Shown here one piece after another: positions 9,786 to 19,701 of a stretch of DNA of 64,000 nucleotides. A model generated the notes under the pieces. It was given only the letters and a program-made list of their open reading frames with translations, did not search any database and was not told the DNA's origin. Source of the DNA: Candidatus Thermochlorobacteriaceae bacterium. GTDB taxonomy: Bacteria; Bacteroidota; Chlorobiia; Chlorobiales; Thermochlorobacteraceae. The stretch is from contig JAJUFC010000002.1 in NCBI GenBank assembly GCA_029263855.1, positions 280,001-344,000 on the forward strand, given 5' to 3'. How positions within the stretch are numbered: position 1 is the first letter of the stretch; each line of letters opens with the position of its first letter. The translations under genes and the position numbers were made by a program.

Positions 9786-10619
9786 TCACTTCACCGCTTG
9801 CCAATCGCGAGCGTATCGGAAGTCAATGCCGAGCGTGCGCGGCGAGATTTTGGCAATTACGGGCATCAATCGCTTGAATTGATTGCGCACCACAAGGCGT
9901 TTGACTTTGGCAAGAAATTCGGGAGGAACGCCGTCAGCGCGCAGTTCTTCATCGTGCAAGCGCAGTTCAATGAGTTTGTAGAGCAGAGCGTCAACTTCTT
10001 GATAGGTGAATCCTAACTCCGCTTCGTCGCTCTGACCTTCCCACAAATCCGCACTTGGCTTTTTCTCGATAATGCTTGAAGGAATTTGCAGGTGCTTAGC
10101 AAGTTCCCACACTTGCGTTTTGTATAAATCGCCGATGGGATTGATTGCCGACGCCATATCGCCGAAGAGCGTGCCGTAGCCTAAGAGCAATTCGGTTTTA
10201 TTGCTCGTGCCAATGACGAGCCGACTATCGCGCGCGGAAATGTCGTAAAGGGTTATCATGCGCGTGCGCGACATCACGTTGCCGCGTCGAAGATGATTAG
10301 CATCGGGCTTGTCGCTGAAAAAGGCGTCAACAGTTGCAGTAATTTCTCGACGCTCGCTGGCGATTCCCAACTGTTCAATCAAGCATTGCGCATCGCTCAA
10401 ACTATCAGCGCTGCTGGTTTTGTAGGGCATCATCACGGCGAGCACATTTTCTTTGCCTAAGGCTCTTGTTGCAAGTGCGCACGACACGGCGGAATCTACG
10501 CCGCCTGAAAGCCCCAGAACAACTTTCGTGAATCCTGATTGGTGGACTTCGTTGCGGATAAAATTGACGAGAATCGTCTCCACAGTCGCGTAGTTAAGAT
10601 GGTGCATAGTGGCAAGCAT
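9786..10619 (-). CDS. nadE: NAD+ synthase, ammonia-dependent type
   Basis: 277 residues. It adenylates and amidates nicotinic acid adenine dinucleotide to NAD+. The ATP-pyrophosphatase P-loop SGGVDSAVS is near residue 40, followed by [14 protein letters not shown] and the [17 protein letters not shown] motif typical of NadE. There is no N-terminal nitrilase (glutaminase) domain, so it uses free ammonia or an external glutaminase. An ATG four codons inside ([12 protein letters not shown], 10607) is an equally good start. It lies 12 bases downstream of the ABC ATPase gene on the same strand. Confidence 0.95.
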   Translation of the reverse strand: MLATMHHLNYATVETILVNFIRNEVHQSGFTKVVLGLSGGVDSAVSCALATRALGKENVLAVMMPYKTSSADSLSDAQCLIEQLGIASERREITATVDAFFSDKPDANHLRRGNVMSRTRMITLYDISARDSRLVIGTSNKTELLLGYGTLFGDMASAINPIGDLYKTQVWELAKHLQIPSSIIEKKPSADLWEGQSDEAELGFTYQEVDALLYKLIELRLHDEELRADGVPPEFLAKVKRLVVRNQFKRLMPVIAKISPRTLGIDFRYARDWQAVK

Positions 10620-10631
10620 TTAGGGTTGCAG

Positions 10632-11324
10632 TTATTTCTCTGTAATTACGGATTCTTCGACGACTTTTCCATCTTTGAGTACAAGGGTTCGGTCGGCAAT
10701 TTCCGAGACTTCTTTTGAATGTGTGGCAATGATAAAGGTTTTTCGTTCTTCTTCGGCAAGTGTGCGAATGAGTTCGAGAACTTGGTCGGCATTTTTGGAA
10801 TCCAAATTTCCAGTGGGTTCATCGGCAATGATAATGGCAGGGTTGTTCATCAAAGCGCGAGCGATGGCGGTGCGTTGCATTTCGCCGCCCGAAAGTTGAA
10901 ACGGTTGATGATGAAGCCGATGCGAAAGCCCCACGCGCTCGATGAGTTCTTTTGCACGAGCGACAACTTCTTTTTCCGCTCTCTTCAAAAGCAGGCTTGG
11001 GAGCATCACATTTTCAAGCACTGAAAGCGTCGGCATGAGATTAAAGAATTGAAACACGATTCCGATTTTTTCGCGACGAAATGCCGTAAGTTCCTTCTCG
11101 TTCATCGCGCCGATGTTCGCGCCGTCGATTTCAACCGTCCCGATGGTCGGCAAGTCAATCGCGGAAAGAATGTTAAGCAGTGTGGTTTTCCCGCTTCCTG
11201 AACTGCCCATCAACGCAAGCAATTCTGCGCGCTCAACCAAAAGCGAGATGCCTGAGAGTGCAAAGACGGGCGCGGTTTTCTCGTTGTAAATTTTGACGAC
11301 GTTGGAAAGGCGAATAATTGACAT
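10632..11324 (-). CDS. ABC transporter ATP-binding protein, LolD/MacB type
   Basis: 230 residues. Walker A GSSGSGKTTLLN, Q-loop VFQFFNLMPTLSVLENVMLP, signature LSGGEMQRTAIARAL, Walker B IIIADEPTGNLDS and the switch histidine ATHSKE are all intact. The sequence type is that of LolD/MacB/FtsE-like ATPases driving lipoprotein release or peptide/macrolide export through a FtsX-fold permease. No permease gene lies next to it, so the partner is elsewhere. It shares a strand and likely transcript with nadE. Confidence 0.93.
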   Translation of the reverse strand: MSIIRLSNVVKIYNEKTAPVFALSGISLLVERAELLALMGSSGSGKTTLLNILSAIDLPTIGTVEIDGANIGAMNEKELTAFRREKIGIVFQFFNLMPTLSVLENVMLPSLLLKRAEKEVVARAKELIERVGLSHRLHHQPFQLSGGEMQRTAIARALMNNPAIIIADEPTGNLDSKNADQVLELIRTLAEEERKTFIIATHSKEVSEIADRTLVLKDGKVVEESVITEK

Positions 11325-11451
11325 GGTTTGTGGTCTTGAATTAACTCTGGCAAACTCAACGCCGTTCAGCGAATAGACGTTTTCTTTCTCGCCGACTCAA
11401 ACGATTGACGACTTCGTTTCGTTATCTTCGGTCAAATAAACTTTTACACAC

Positions 11452-12555
11452 ATGGCAAAGAAAAAAGTCGTCGTCGGCATGTCGGGCGGCGTGGATTCGA
11501 GCGTGGCGGCATGCTTGCTTGCTGAACAAGGCTACGAGGTCATCGGCATTACGATGAAAACTTGGGACTATGACATGGCGGGCTTGGGCAAATCGTCCAA
11601 GAAGGAAACAGGCTGTTGCTCTTTGGAATCGATTAACGATGCGCGTAGCGTTGCCGTCGCCAATGGGTTTTTGCACTACACGATTGACTTTCGCGACGAT
11701 TTCGGCGAAGCCGTTATCGATTACTTCAAAGACGAATACCTGCACGGCAGAACGCCCAATCCATGCGTGATGTGCAACACGAAAGTCAAATGGGATTCGC
11801 TCTTGCAACGCGCTAAACTTTTGGGCGCAGATTATATCGCCACGGGGCACTACGCCCGCGTCAAAGAAATTGACGGACGCTATCGGCTCTTCAAGGGCAA
11901 AGACACGAACAAAGACCAAAGCTACGTGCTTTGGGGCATTTCCCAAGAAGCACTTGCACATACGATTTTCCCGCTCTCTGAACTCACCAAACCCGAAGTG
12001 CGCGACCTTGCCCGAAAATTCGGCTTGAAAGTTGCCGATAAAGGCGAGAGCTACGAAATTTGCTTTATTCCTGACAACGATTACGAGCGATTTCTCAAAG
12101 AAACTATTCCGACGCTCGAGAGCGATGTGGCTGGCGGAAAAATTTTAGACCAAGACGGGCGCGAGCTTGGCGAACATCGCGGCTATCCGTTTTACACGAT
12201 TGGTCAGCGCAAAGGGCTTGGCATTACAACGCCTGAACCCGTTTATGTAACCGAAATTTACTACGAAACTAACACCATCGTGGTCGGAAAAGACGAGGAC
12301 TTACTGCACCATGATTTGATTGCTAATCAAGTGAATTGGATTGCATTTAGAGAACTCAGTGAGCCAATTCGATGCGAAGCGAAAATCCGCTACAAAGATA
12401 AGCCCGAACCTTGCACCGTGAGTCGTGAACAAAACGGCGCGGCATTGGTGAAATTTGACCAACCCAAACGCGCCATTACGCCCGGACAAGCCGTCGTTTT
12501 CTATAATGGCGACGAAGTTTTAGGCGGCGGGTTCATTGAGCGCGTTGCATCATAA
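11452..12555 (+). CDS. mnmA: tRNA-specific 2-thiouridylase MnmA
   Basis: 367 residues. It thiolates U34 of tRNA-Lys, -Glu and -Gln. The P-loop GMSGGVDSSVAACLL lies near the N-terminus. The catalytic cysteine pair is visible as NPCVMCNTKVKW and YEICFIPDNDY, and the C-terminal barrel region GQAVVFYNGDEVLGGG is complete. Length matches the family. The start codon has no recognisable Shine-Dalgarno. It stands alone between a divergent ABC gene and a receiver-protein gene. Confidence 0.97.
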   Translation: MAKKKVVVGMSGGVDSSVAACLLAEQGYEVIGITMKTWDYDMAGLGKSSKKETGCCSLESINDARSVAVANGFLHYTIDFRDDFGEAVIDYFKDEYLHGRTPNPCVMCNTKVKWDSLLQRAKLLGADYIATGHYARVKEIDGRYRLFKGKDTNKDQSYVLWGISQEALAHTIFPLSELTKPEVRDLARKFGLKVADKGESYEICFIPDNDYERFLKETIPTLESDVAGGKILDQDGRELGEHRGYPFYTIGQRKGLGITTPEPVYVTEIYYETNTIVVGKDEDLLHHDLIANQVNWIAFRELSEPIRCEAKIRYKDKPEPCTVSREQNGAALVKFDQPKRAITPGQAVVFYNGDEVLGGGFIERVAS

Positions 12556-12578
12556 ATTTTTTTGCGATTGGCATTAAA

Positions 12579-12608
12579 TTTGTGTTTTGCTACGTTAAAA
12601 TGTCTTTG
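12579..12608 (+). promoter_or_regulatory. Candidate -33/-7 promoter for the double-receiver gene
   Basis: TTTG (12579-12582), an 18-base spacer, then TGTCTTTG (12601-12608), which differs from the Bacteroidota -7 consensus TAnnTTTG by one base. It lies about 80 bases before the ATG at 12690 in an AT-rich gap that holds no gene. Confidence 0.4.
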
Positions 12609-12689
12609 CCACATTGACCAAAGTTATAATCCTTGAACCATGTTTTGCGTTGAACCTTTTTCAAAAAACATTTAAACCTTTTTGAAGCA

Positions 12690-13661
12690 ATGCCACACAA
12701 AATTTTATTTGTCGATGATGAGCCCCAAATTGTCCAATCACTCAGCCTCTTATTTGACGACTACGATGTCGTTACGGCGACGAGCGGTGAAGAAGCCTTG
12801 AAGTATTTCAACAGCGGGAATGTGCCTGACGTGGTTGTCAGCGACCAACGCATGCCGATGATGACGGGCGTAGAACTTCTGCAAAAAGTGCGCGCCCTTT
12901 CGCCGAACACCGTGCGCATTTTACTCACAGGGTATAGTGATTTAGACGCGGTGATTGATTCGGTCAACTCTGGCGAAATTTTCCGATACATCAACAAGCC
13001 TTGGAACAGTGCCAAACTGAAAGATACCGTCGCGCTCGCGTGCCAATTTTCAGACCGTTTGAAGAGCGCGCCGCCACCACCAAACAAGGCGACTTCCGCA
13101 CCGCCTTCGGCAGGCATGCTTGCCGCGCTGGGCGTTGAGGTGCCTGCAAAAGTCGCGGGCGAGCATCATCTGCTTTTCATCGACCCGAACCCCACCAATC
13201 TTCAAGCCTACAAAGATTTGCTTGCGTCGAGCTACACCGTTCATACCGCACTTGATGCCAATGAAGCTTTTAACGTTTTGAAGACAAAGCCCGTCGATGT
13301 GTTGATTACGGAAGTCAATTTAGGCACGATGAGCGCAGTTGATTTTCTTGCCGCCGTGAGCGCGTCGTATCCCGATGTGGTCTCGATTCTGCTCTCGAGC
13401 AGCCGCGATGCTTCAATCGCGATTCGCCTTATCAACGAAGTGCAAATTTTCCGCTACCTCGTCAAACCGTTCCAGCGTCAGCTCTTGAAAGGCGCGATTG
13501 AGCTTGCTATTTCCAGACATGATTCGCTTGCGGGGCGCGTTGAAATTAACTCCAAGGCGTATTCGGGCGTGGTCGATGCCATTCGTGAAAAGCCTGCCGC
13601 TTCGCTCGATGAAGCCCTCGCCCGCGTGCGCGAGTTGCTTTCAGCCAGAAAAACTTACTAA
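12690..13661 (+). CDS. Double receiver-domain response regulator without output domain
   Basis: 323 residues with two receiver domains. The first (about 1-125) has the acidic pair FVDDEP, phospho-acceptor aspartate in VVVSDQRMPMMTG and the KPW lysine, so it should be phosphorylated. The second (about 155-280) has FIDPNP and KPF, but the phospho-acceptor position reads VLITEVNLG: glutamate replaces aspartate, a change that can mimic the phosphorylated state. A proline/alanine linker separates the domains. The C-terminal ~40 residues are not a recognised output domain. The GH3 gene starts 4 bases after the stop. Confidence 0.85.
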   Translation: MPHKILFVDDEPQIVQSLSLLFDDYDVVTATSGEEALKYFNSGNVPDVVVSDQRMPMMTGVELLQKVRALSPNTVRILLTGYSDLDAVIDSVNSGEIFRYINKPWNSAKLKDTVALACQFSDRLKSAPPPPNKATSAPPSAGMLAALGVEVPAKVAGEHHLLFIDPNPTNLQAYKDLLASSYTVHTALDANEAFNVLKTKPVDVLITEVNLGTMSAVDFLAAVSASYPDVVSILLSSSRDASIAIRLINEVQIFRYLVKPFQRQLLKGAIELAISRHDSLAGRVEINSKAYSGVVDAIREKPAASLDEALARVRELLSARKTY

Positions 13662-13665
13662 CGGC

Positions 13666-14754
13666 GTGAAGAGATTGATTTTCTTCTTTGCGCTTTGTCT
13701 TTACACATCGCTTGCCGCGAAACCGACCGATAGCCTCGACCTAAAAATCGGGCAACTTTTGATGGTTGGCTTTCGCGGCGTTTCCGTTTCCGATACAAGC
13801 CCTATTGTTCAAGATATTCGTCATGGCAGAATTGGCGGCGTGATTCTCTTCGATTACGATATGCTTCAAAAAAAATCGGGCAGAAACATCCAGTCGCCAA
13901 GTCAAGTCAAGTCACTTTGCGCGACGCTTCACTCTTATTCGCCAACGCCGTTATTGATTGCCATTGATGAAGAGGGCGGAAAGGTCAATCGCCTGAAGCC
14001 GAAGTATGGGTTCCCTCAAACCGTCTCTGCCGCTTATCTTGGTCGCCTGCATTCGCTTGATTCTACAAGGCTCTACGCCACACGCACCGCTACCTTGCTC
14101 TCCGAACTTGGCATTAACTTAAACTTCGCGCCTGTCTGCGATGTGAATGTCAATCCTCAAAATCCCGTCATTGCCAAACTTGAACGAAGCTTTTCCTCAA
14201 ACCCCGATAGCGTTGCGACGCACGCAACCGCCGTCGTCAATGCGCATCGCATGAAGCACATACTCACTGCCTTGAAGCACTTTCCCGGACACGGCTCTTC
14301 ACAAGGCGATTCGCATCTTGGATTCGTTGATGTCTCGAGCACGTGGAATCGAGTCGAGCTTACTGCGTTTCAAACCCTGATTTCACAAGGCAATGCGGAC
14401 ATTGTCATGACCGCACACATCTTCAATGCGGCGTGGGACACACTTCCGGCGACGCTTTCAAAAAAAGTGATTCAAGGCATGCTTCGTGAGGAATTGAACT
14501 TCGATGGCGTGGTTTGCTCCGACGATATGCAAATGAAGGCGATTGCCGCACACTACGGATTGGAAGACGCGCTCAAACTCGCGCTCAATGCGGGCGTGGA
14601 TATGCTGATTTTCGGGAATAATCTCGACTATGACGAAGGCATCGCTGAAAAAGCCTGTATGCTTATCAAGGGGCTAATTGGTCGCGGAGAAATCAAGCAA
14701 GAGCGCATTGAGGAAGCCTATCAGCGGGTGATGCGATTAAAATCGCACTTATAG
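13666..14754 (+). CDS. Glycoside hydrolase family 3, NagZ-like beta-N-acetylhexosaminidase, secreted
   Basis: 362 residues from a GTG start, chosen because it begins a signal peptide (MKRLIFFFALCLYTSLAA) and lies 4 bases after the receiver gene. Catalytic features of NagZ-type GH3 enzymes are present: substrate loop ALKHFPGHGSSQGDSH with the family's histidine, and the nucleophile region GVVCSDDMQMKAI. Such enzymes remove N-acetylglucosamine from muropeptides or chitin fragments. The signal peptide suggests periplasmic action, unlike the cytosolic E. coli NagZ. The frame also extends upstream into the receiver gene, which is a shadow. Confidence 0.9.
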   Translation: MKRLIFFFALCLYTSLAAKPTDSLDLKIGQLLMVGFRGVSVSDTSPIVQDIRHGRIGGVILFDYDMLQKKSGRNIQSPSQVKSLCATLHSYSPTPLLIAIDEEGGKVNRLKPKYGFPQTVSAAYLGRLHSLDSTRLYATRTATLLSELGINLNFAPVCDVNVNPQNPVIAKLERSFSSNPDSVATHATAVVNAHRMKHILTALKHFPGHGSSQGDSHLGFVDVSSTWNRVELTAFQTLISQGNADIVMTAHIFNAAWDTLPATLSKKVIQGMLREELNFDGVVCSDDMQMKAIAAHYGLEDALKLALNAGVDMLIFGNNLDYDEGIAEKACMLIKGLIGRGEIKQERIEEAYQRVMRLKSHL

Positions 14755-14773
14755 TGAACTGCGCTTTCGTGCG

Positions 14774-15079
14774 TCAGCACGTTTGAATCTCTGTCTTCAG
14801 GTGAATTTCTTCTAAAATCGCACTCACGCGCAAACATTCTTCCATTGTGCCGTCATAAACAATCGACTTGCCTTTGTTGTGGACTTCCCAAGTGTGCGCT
14901 TCGGCTTTTTGCCGTCCGCACCCTGTGGCTTTCATAATTTGCGCAATCACTTCATCGAAGGTGTGGTAGTCGTCGTTGAAGAGCACGACTTTGTAGGGTT
15001 CGTCGGTAATTGTGTCGATATCGCTCTCTTGCTCTTTCGTGAAGATGGACGAGGCGTAAATCATGTCAAGTTTGCTCAT
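14774..15079 (-). CDS. clpS: ATP-dependent Clp protease adaptor ClpS
   Basis: 101 residues from the ATG at 15079 ([11 protein letters not shown]). The substrate-binding core is visible as [17 protein letters not shown] and the ClpA/C contact helix region [19 protein letters not shown]. ClpS delivers N-degron substrates to Clp unfoldases. The open frame extends 42 codons upstream, but that part overlaps the divergent gene and shows no conservation, so the internal start is preferred. Confidence 0.92.
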   Translation of the reverse strand: MSKLDMIYASSIFTKEQESDIDTITDEPYKVVLFNDDYHTFDEVIAQIMKATGCGRQKAEAHTWEVHNKGKSIVYDGTMEECLRVSAILEEIHLKTEIQTC

Positions 15080-15198
15080 TCTATCATTAAAATTTATACA
15101 TCGGTTGAAATGTAAGTGTAAATATAACGTGCGATTATGAGGTTGTAAATATGCACACTGTCGTTGTGGAAAAACTGTAACCGTGCTACTTTCCGCAC

Positions 15199-16119
15199 AT
15201 GCCAAATTTACCTGTTAAGATGCCTGTTAAGATGACCAATGGCATTCGAAGTATGAACTCCTTTTTCCGAAACAAAATTCATCTTTCGCTTCTTTCCGCA
15301 CTTGGCGCGGCAATGTGGTCGCTTTACTTTGGCATTGCGGTTAATTTATGGTGCATTGCTGTTGTCTTTCTGTTGACACTTTCAATTTATCAATACAATC
15401 GCCTGACCGACGATATCGAGGACGCTATCAACAACCCCGAGAATTTAGCCCGCGCAAAAGCCTCCTCGTTTTTAATTCATTACATCTTTTTCTACGCTCT
15501 CACCGCTGTCGCGCTCTTCATTTCGGCTTTCTTCGGATGGGTCGTGTTTTTGACTACGTTTTTCATTGCACTCGTTGGATTTCTTTACAACGAAAAATGT
15601 TTTCCTGACGCAGTTGCTCGTTGGCTGAACGGCGCGCGGCGTTTGAAAGATTTGTATATCGTCAAGAACCTTACGCCGCCGATTGATTGGGCAACCGCGA
15701 TGGTTCTTTTGCCCCTTCTCTTTGCGGGTGAATCGCCCTCGCTTAAAGCGTGGGTTTGTTGGGGATATGTGTTTGCGTGCGCGTTCTTCATTGAGGTGAT
15801 GTGGGACATTCGCGACCGCAAAGGCGACCTTTTAGCTGGCATTAAAACAATCGCTAATAGCTTTTCCCTTGTGCGCACCAAAGCTTTTCTCATTGGCAGT
15901 AGTGCCATTTCAGGCATCGCCCTCTTTGCTGTAACCTTCAACGGCATTTTGCCACAACACACCTACTTTCTGCTCTCCAATAATCTCGCCGTGATGTTCA
16001 TTGCCATTTCCTATCAAGACGAGCACCCCGAAGCGGCAAGATGGATAAGCGACATGACAATTGTGCTCGCCTTACTTCTCTTTGCCTCGTTTGCGGCGAT
16101 TGCTTACTTTTCAAAGTAG
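15199..16119 (+). CDS. UbiA-family prenyltransferase-like membrane protein
   Basis: 306 residues with about eight or nine membrane helices. Two aspartate-rich motifs of the UbiA superfamily are present: NRLTDDIED (~residue 75) and DIRDRKGD (~residue 205), which bind Mg-diphosphate. These enzymes transfer prenyl groups in quinone, heme or chlorophyll synthesis; which acceptor is used here cannot be told. Alternative in-frame ATGs at residues 8, 12 and 19 make the exact start uncertain. Confidence 0.8.
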   Translation: MPNLPVKMPVKMTNGIRSMNSFFRNKIHLSLLSALGAAMWSLYFGIAVNLWCIAVVFLLTLSIYQYNRLTDDIEDAINNPENLARAKASSFLIHYIFFYALTAVALFISAFFGWVVFLTTFFIALVGFLYNEKCFPDAVARWLNGARRLKDLYIVKNLTPPIDWATAMVLLPLLFAGESPSLKAWVCWGYVFACAFFIEVMWDIRDRKGDLLAGIKTIANSFSLVRTKAFLIGSSAISGIALFAVTFNGILPQHTYFLLSNNLAVMFIAISYQDEHPEAARWISDMTIVLALLLFASFAAIAYFSK

Positions 16120-16158
16120 AGTACCGATTTCAATTAACCACTAAACCCTCTTGAAACG

Positions 16159-16461
16159 ATGATTCGCGGATTTTTCTTTGGCTCGCTGCTGACGCTCCTT
16201 TTTGTCTCGCTCTTTGCCCTCGCGCAAGATTCCGCCAAAGTTTATCGAGCGGAATCGTTCTTCTTCAAAACGACGGGGACGCTCAAACCCTTGCTCAGCG
16301 AAAGCGCGTATCAAGCCGTCATCAGCGCGGCAAAAGCGTCAGGATACAGCGAAGATGAAATCGAAGTGACGCTCATCGTTACCGAGCGCAAGAAGAAGAA
16401 CGAGGAGACGAAGTTCAAATCGCCTTACGCGCCGAAGCCAAAGCCGAAGAAATTCGAGTGA
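16159..16461 (+). CDS. Small secreted protein of unknown function
   Basis: 100 residues. The first ~22 (MIRGFFFGSLLTLLFVSLFALAQ) form a signal peptide. The mature part is short, with a lysine- and proline-rich tail (KSPYAPKPKPKKFE). I do not recognise a family. It lies 39 bases after the UbiA-type gene in the same direction and is convergent with the quinone oxidoreductase. Confidence 0.6.
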   Translation: MIRGFFFGSLLTLLFVSLFALAQDSAKVYRAESFFFKTTGTLKPLLSESAYQAVISAAKASGYSEDEIEVTLIVTERKKKNEETKFKSPYAPKPKPKKFE

Positions 16462-16470
16462 GTTTTCTTG

Positions 16471-17439
16471 TTAGGGAAGAAGCAGAATTTTTCCCGTCGT
16501 CTTTCGTCCTTCCAACGCTTCGTGCGCGAGCCTCGCGTCTTTGAGCGCGAAGCGATGCTCGATGCGCAACTTCACTTCGCCCGATTCAACCCAGCGGAAA
16601 ATGTCCGTCGCGCGCGTCAGGAGTTCCTCGCGGGTGGCGGTGTAGTGATGCAAAGCAGGGCGCGTCAAAAAGAGCGACCCTTTTTGGCTCAACATTAGCG
16701 GATTGAACGGCGGAATCGCGCCGCTTGCGTTGCCATAACTCACCATCATTCCGCGCATCGCGAGCGAATTGAGGCTTTTTTCCCAAGTGTCTTTGCCGAC
16801 CGAATCAAATACAACTTGAACGCCTTTGCCATCGGTGAGCCGTTTCGCTTCGGTTTCAAAATCCGATTGCGTCGTGATGATGACCTCGTCCGCGCCCGCT
16901 TGTTTGGCGAGCATCGCTTTCGCTTCGGTTGACACAATGCCGATGACGCGAACTTGCAAGCGTTTGAGCAGTTGAATTAAAATCAATCCAACGCCGCCTG
17001 CCGCCGCGTGCACCAACGCCACGTCGCCTTTGGCGAGCGCACGAAGCGCGAAGGCAAGGTAATGCGCCGTCATGCCTTGAAGCATCGCCGCCGCTCCTTC
17101 TTCAAACGAAATTCCTTCTGGCAGTTTGACAAGCTTCTCAGCTTGAACGGCGTGATATTCTGAATATGCGCCTAATGCGCCCGTGAAGGCAACACGGTCT
17201 CCAACTTTCACCTCTTGCACCTCTGCACCTACTTCTTCTACAACGCCCGCGCCTTCTTGCCCAAGCGTGAAGGGAAGCGGCAAGGGATATAGCCCCGTGC
17301 GATGATACACATCAATGAAATTGACGCCAATGGCGTGAAGTTTGACAATGGCTTCGTTGGCTTTCGGCGTTGGCTTTGGCACTTGTTTGTAAAGCAGTTG
17401 GTCAGAGCCGCCGTATTGCTCTACTCGAATCGAGTGCAT
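16471..17439 (-). CDS. qor: NADPH:quinone oxidoreductase, zinc-free MDR family
   Basis: 322 residues. The GroES-like N-terminal part has FIDVYHRTGLYPLPLPFTLGQEGAG, diagnostic of quinone oxidoreductases, and lacks the zinc cysteines of alcohol dehydrogenases. The Rossmann part has the nucleotide loop VHAAAGGVGLILIQLLK. Normal length. It reduces quinones with NADPH. Transcribed away from the following short gene at 17510. Confidence 0.92.
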   Translation of the reverse strand: MHSIRVEQYGGSDQLLYKQVPKPTPKANEAIVKLHAIGVNFIDVYHRTGLYPLPLPFTLGQEGAGVVEEVGAEVQEVKVGDRVAFTGALGAYSEYHAVQAEKLVKLPEGISFEEGAAAMLQGMTAHYLAFALRALAKGDVALVHAAAGGVGLILIQLLKRLQVRVIGIVSTEAKAMLAKQAGADEVIITTQSDFETEAKRLTDGKGVQVVFDSVGKDTWEKSLNSLAMRGMMVSYGNASGAIPPFNPLMLSQKGSLFLTRPALHHYTATREELLTRATDIFRWVESGEVKLRIEHRFALKDARLAHEALEGRKTTGKILLLP

Positions 17440-17509
17440 GTGATTTTTGATTTTGGTTTTTGATTTGCGTTCTTCGTGATTTTTCTTTTCTTACTTCAAA
17501 CGGGTTTCT

Positions 17510-17848
17510 ATGAAAGAGTTGCAAATTTATTTCACGACCAAACACGCATGGAACGGCAATCGTTTTGAAGCCGAAACACGCTACGCGCCGAGCGTTTATG
17601 TTGCGAAACTTTCGCTTCAACTTTCAGCAGAGATGGAAGACGAAGAGAAAGAACACTTAACGCAATCGCTGTTGAGAGTTTTGGAAGAAAAATTGAAGGG
17701 CGATTTCAAACGCTATTTGGAAGATACAGAAGAGCGAAGTGGATTTTTGGAAACATCCGTATTGATGCGTCTTTCTGAGAAACTTTCGCGCGAAGTCGAG
17801 CGCGTCGCTAAACGGCACAACGCCAAATGGGAAACCGCGATTGATTGA
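17510..17848 (+). CDS. Uncharacterised 112-residue protein
   Basis: A soluble, charged, mostly helical protein (long acidic/basic helix from residue ~42: EEKEHLTQSLLRVLEEKLKGDFKRYLEDTEER). No family recognised. It is the first gene in the direction of the complex I locus, 71 bases before nuoG, and may be its leader gene. Confidence 0.55.
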   Translation: MKELQIYFTTKHAWNGNRFEAETRYAPSVYVAKLSLQLSAEMEDEEKEHLTQSLLRVLEEKLKGDFKRYLEDTEERSGFLETSVLMRLSEKLSREVERVAKRHNAKWETAID

Positions 17849-17919
17849 AAAAAATTGATTGAGCGGAAAAGTTTTCCGACCTTTACATATTCTTGCAGTA
17901 ACCAAATTGTAGTAAGCCC

Positions 17920-19683
17920 ATGCCAACCATATTCATTGACGGAAAAGCATATCAAGCTGAAAAAGGTCAGCGCATTATCCAAATCGCCGACGGTGTGAAT
18001 TGCGGCGGCGTCGAGCAAGTCGATATTCCGCGATTTTGTTATCACCCTGCGCTTTCGGTTGCAGGAAATTGCCGAATGTGCTTGGTCGAAGTCGGCACGC
18101 CGAAGATAGACCCTGCCACTAAACAACCTGTGCTCGATGAAGCAGGCAATCCTGTGATTGCTTGGATTCCAAAGCCGCTCACGGCTTGCTCGACCGATAT
18201 TTCCGACGGCATGCGTGTCAGAACACACCACACCTCGCAAATGGTGAAAGAGGCGCAAAAAGGCGTTTTGGAATTTATCCTTATCAACCACCCGCTCGAT
18301 TGCCCGACCTGCGACCAAGCGGGCGAGTGTCCGCTTCAACAAACCACCTACAAATACGGACCCGAAGGCTCGCGCTACGAATTTGAAAAAGTGCATAAAC
18401 CCAAGCGCGAAGCGTGGGGCGAAAAAATCACCTTCGATGGCGAGCGATGTATCAACTGCACCCGTTGCGTGCGCTTCTACGACGAATACACCAAGACGCA
18501 CGAATTGGAAATCGTGCAACGCGGATGGAACAACTATCCGCACCCGCCCGAACCTGAACGGCTCGATGAAAATCCTTACGCGATGAATGTGATTGACCTT
18601 TGCCCTGTCGGTGCATTAACCTCGACCGACCATCGCTTCAAAGCGCGCGTTTGGGAAATGTCCGCAACCGATACGATTGCCGTCAATGATGCGCGTTGCT
18701 CCAACATCACGCTGTGGGCGCGCGACAATCGCGTCATGCGCATTACGCCACGCTACAACCCGCAAGTCAACGGCTACTTCATTTCCGATGAAACGCGGCT
18801 CAATTACCGATGGATTAACGATAACCGCGCCAACGGACCGCGCATCAAAGACAACGGCAAGCAAATTCCAACAACTTGGACGAACGCAATTGCCAAAGCC
18901 GCTGAACTCATCAAGCGATACAAGCCCGAAGAAATTTTCGTGATGGCGTCGGCGAAAGCACCGCTCGAAGTCAATTACCTCGCCAAAAAATTCGCCTTTG
19001 AAGCCTTGCAAACGCCTCACCTTGATTTCATCGAGCATTACGACGGCGAAGACGACCACCTGCTCATTCGCGCCGACAAAACACCAAACAAAACAGGTTG
19101 CGAACTGCTTGGCATTCAAAGTCAAGGCATTTCAACGGACGACCTTTCCGAAGCTATTAAACTTGGCAAAATTAAATGTGTTGTTTGCATTGAAGATGAA
19201 CTTTCCACACTTCTTTCGCTCGATACCTTGCTCAAACTTGATGCACTGATTGTGTTGCCTTACAACGCCTCCGAGACCACTGAAAACGCAGACGTTGTGT
19301 TGCCTGCCGCCACGTTTGCGGAAATCATCGGTGCGTATATCAATTTTGAAGGCGTTGTGCAACTTGCACGTCCTGCCAAAGCCCTCAAATCGCAGAACCG
19401 CGAGTTGATGAAGGAAATGGCGATGTCGCGATTGGATAAGCACGCAACGCAGTTCGATAAGTGGAGCAGTGAAGCAAATAAAATTGACGCTAAACCCTCG
19501 TGGGAAATTCTGCAAGAACTTGCGGCGCACTTCGGTGCGACTTGGCACTACCAAAGCGCGCGCGAAATTTTCGCTGAAATCTCACAGCGCGTTCCCGCAC
19601 TTAACGGATTAGATTACAAGAAACTTGGCAAACAAGGTATGAAGATTGAAAAAGTTCAAGGCGGCAGTTCAATTGTCGCCTAA
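17920..19683 (+). CDS. nuoG: NADH-quinone oxidoreductase subunit G
   Basis: 587 residues. Iron-sulfur ligands are in order: the 2Fe-2S ferredoxin domain (CYHPALSVAGNCRMC), the His/Cys 4Fe-4S motif (HPLDCPTCDQAGECPLQ), and a further 4Fe-4S set (CINCTRC...CPVGALT). A reduced molybdopterin-fold domain follows. It is shorter than the ~900-residue E. coli subunit. First complex I gene in the window. A possible -33/-7 promoter (TTG near 17855, GACCTTTA 17878-17885) precedes it; the start has no Shine-Dalgarno. Confidence 0.95.
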   Translation: MPTIFIDGKAYQAEKGQRIIQIADGVNCGGVEQVDIPRFCYHPALSVAGNCRMCLVEVGTPKIDPATKQPVLDEAGNPVIAWIPKPLTACSTDISDGMRVRTHHTSQMVKEAQKGVLEFILINHPLDCPTCDQAGECPLQQTTYKYGPEGSRYEFEKVHKPKREAWGEKITFDGERCINCTRCVRFYDEYTKTHELEIVQRGWNNYPHPPEPERLDENPYAMNVIDLCPVGALTSTDHRFKARVWEMSATDTIAVNDARCSNITLWARDNRVMRITPRYNPQVNGYFISDETRLNYRWINDNRANGPRIKDNGKQIPTTWTNAIAKAAELIKRYKPEEIFVMASAKAPLEVNYLAKKFAFEALQTPHLDFIEHYDGEDDHLLIRADKTPNKTGCELLGIQSQGISTDDLSEAIKLGKIKCVVCIEDELSTLLSLDTLLKLDALIVLPYNASETTENADVVLPAATFAEIIGAYINFEGVVQLARPAKALKSQNRELMKEMAMSRLDKHATQFDKWSSEANKIDAKPSWEILQELAAHFGATWHYQSAREIFAEISQRVPALNGLDYKKLGKQGMKIEKVQGGSSIVA

Positions 19684-19701
19684 CCAACAGAGGAGGGAAA
19701 T

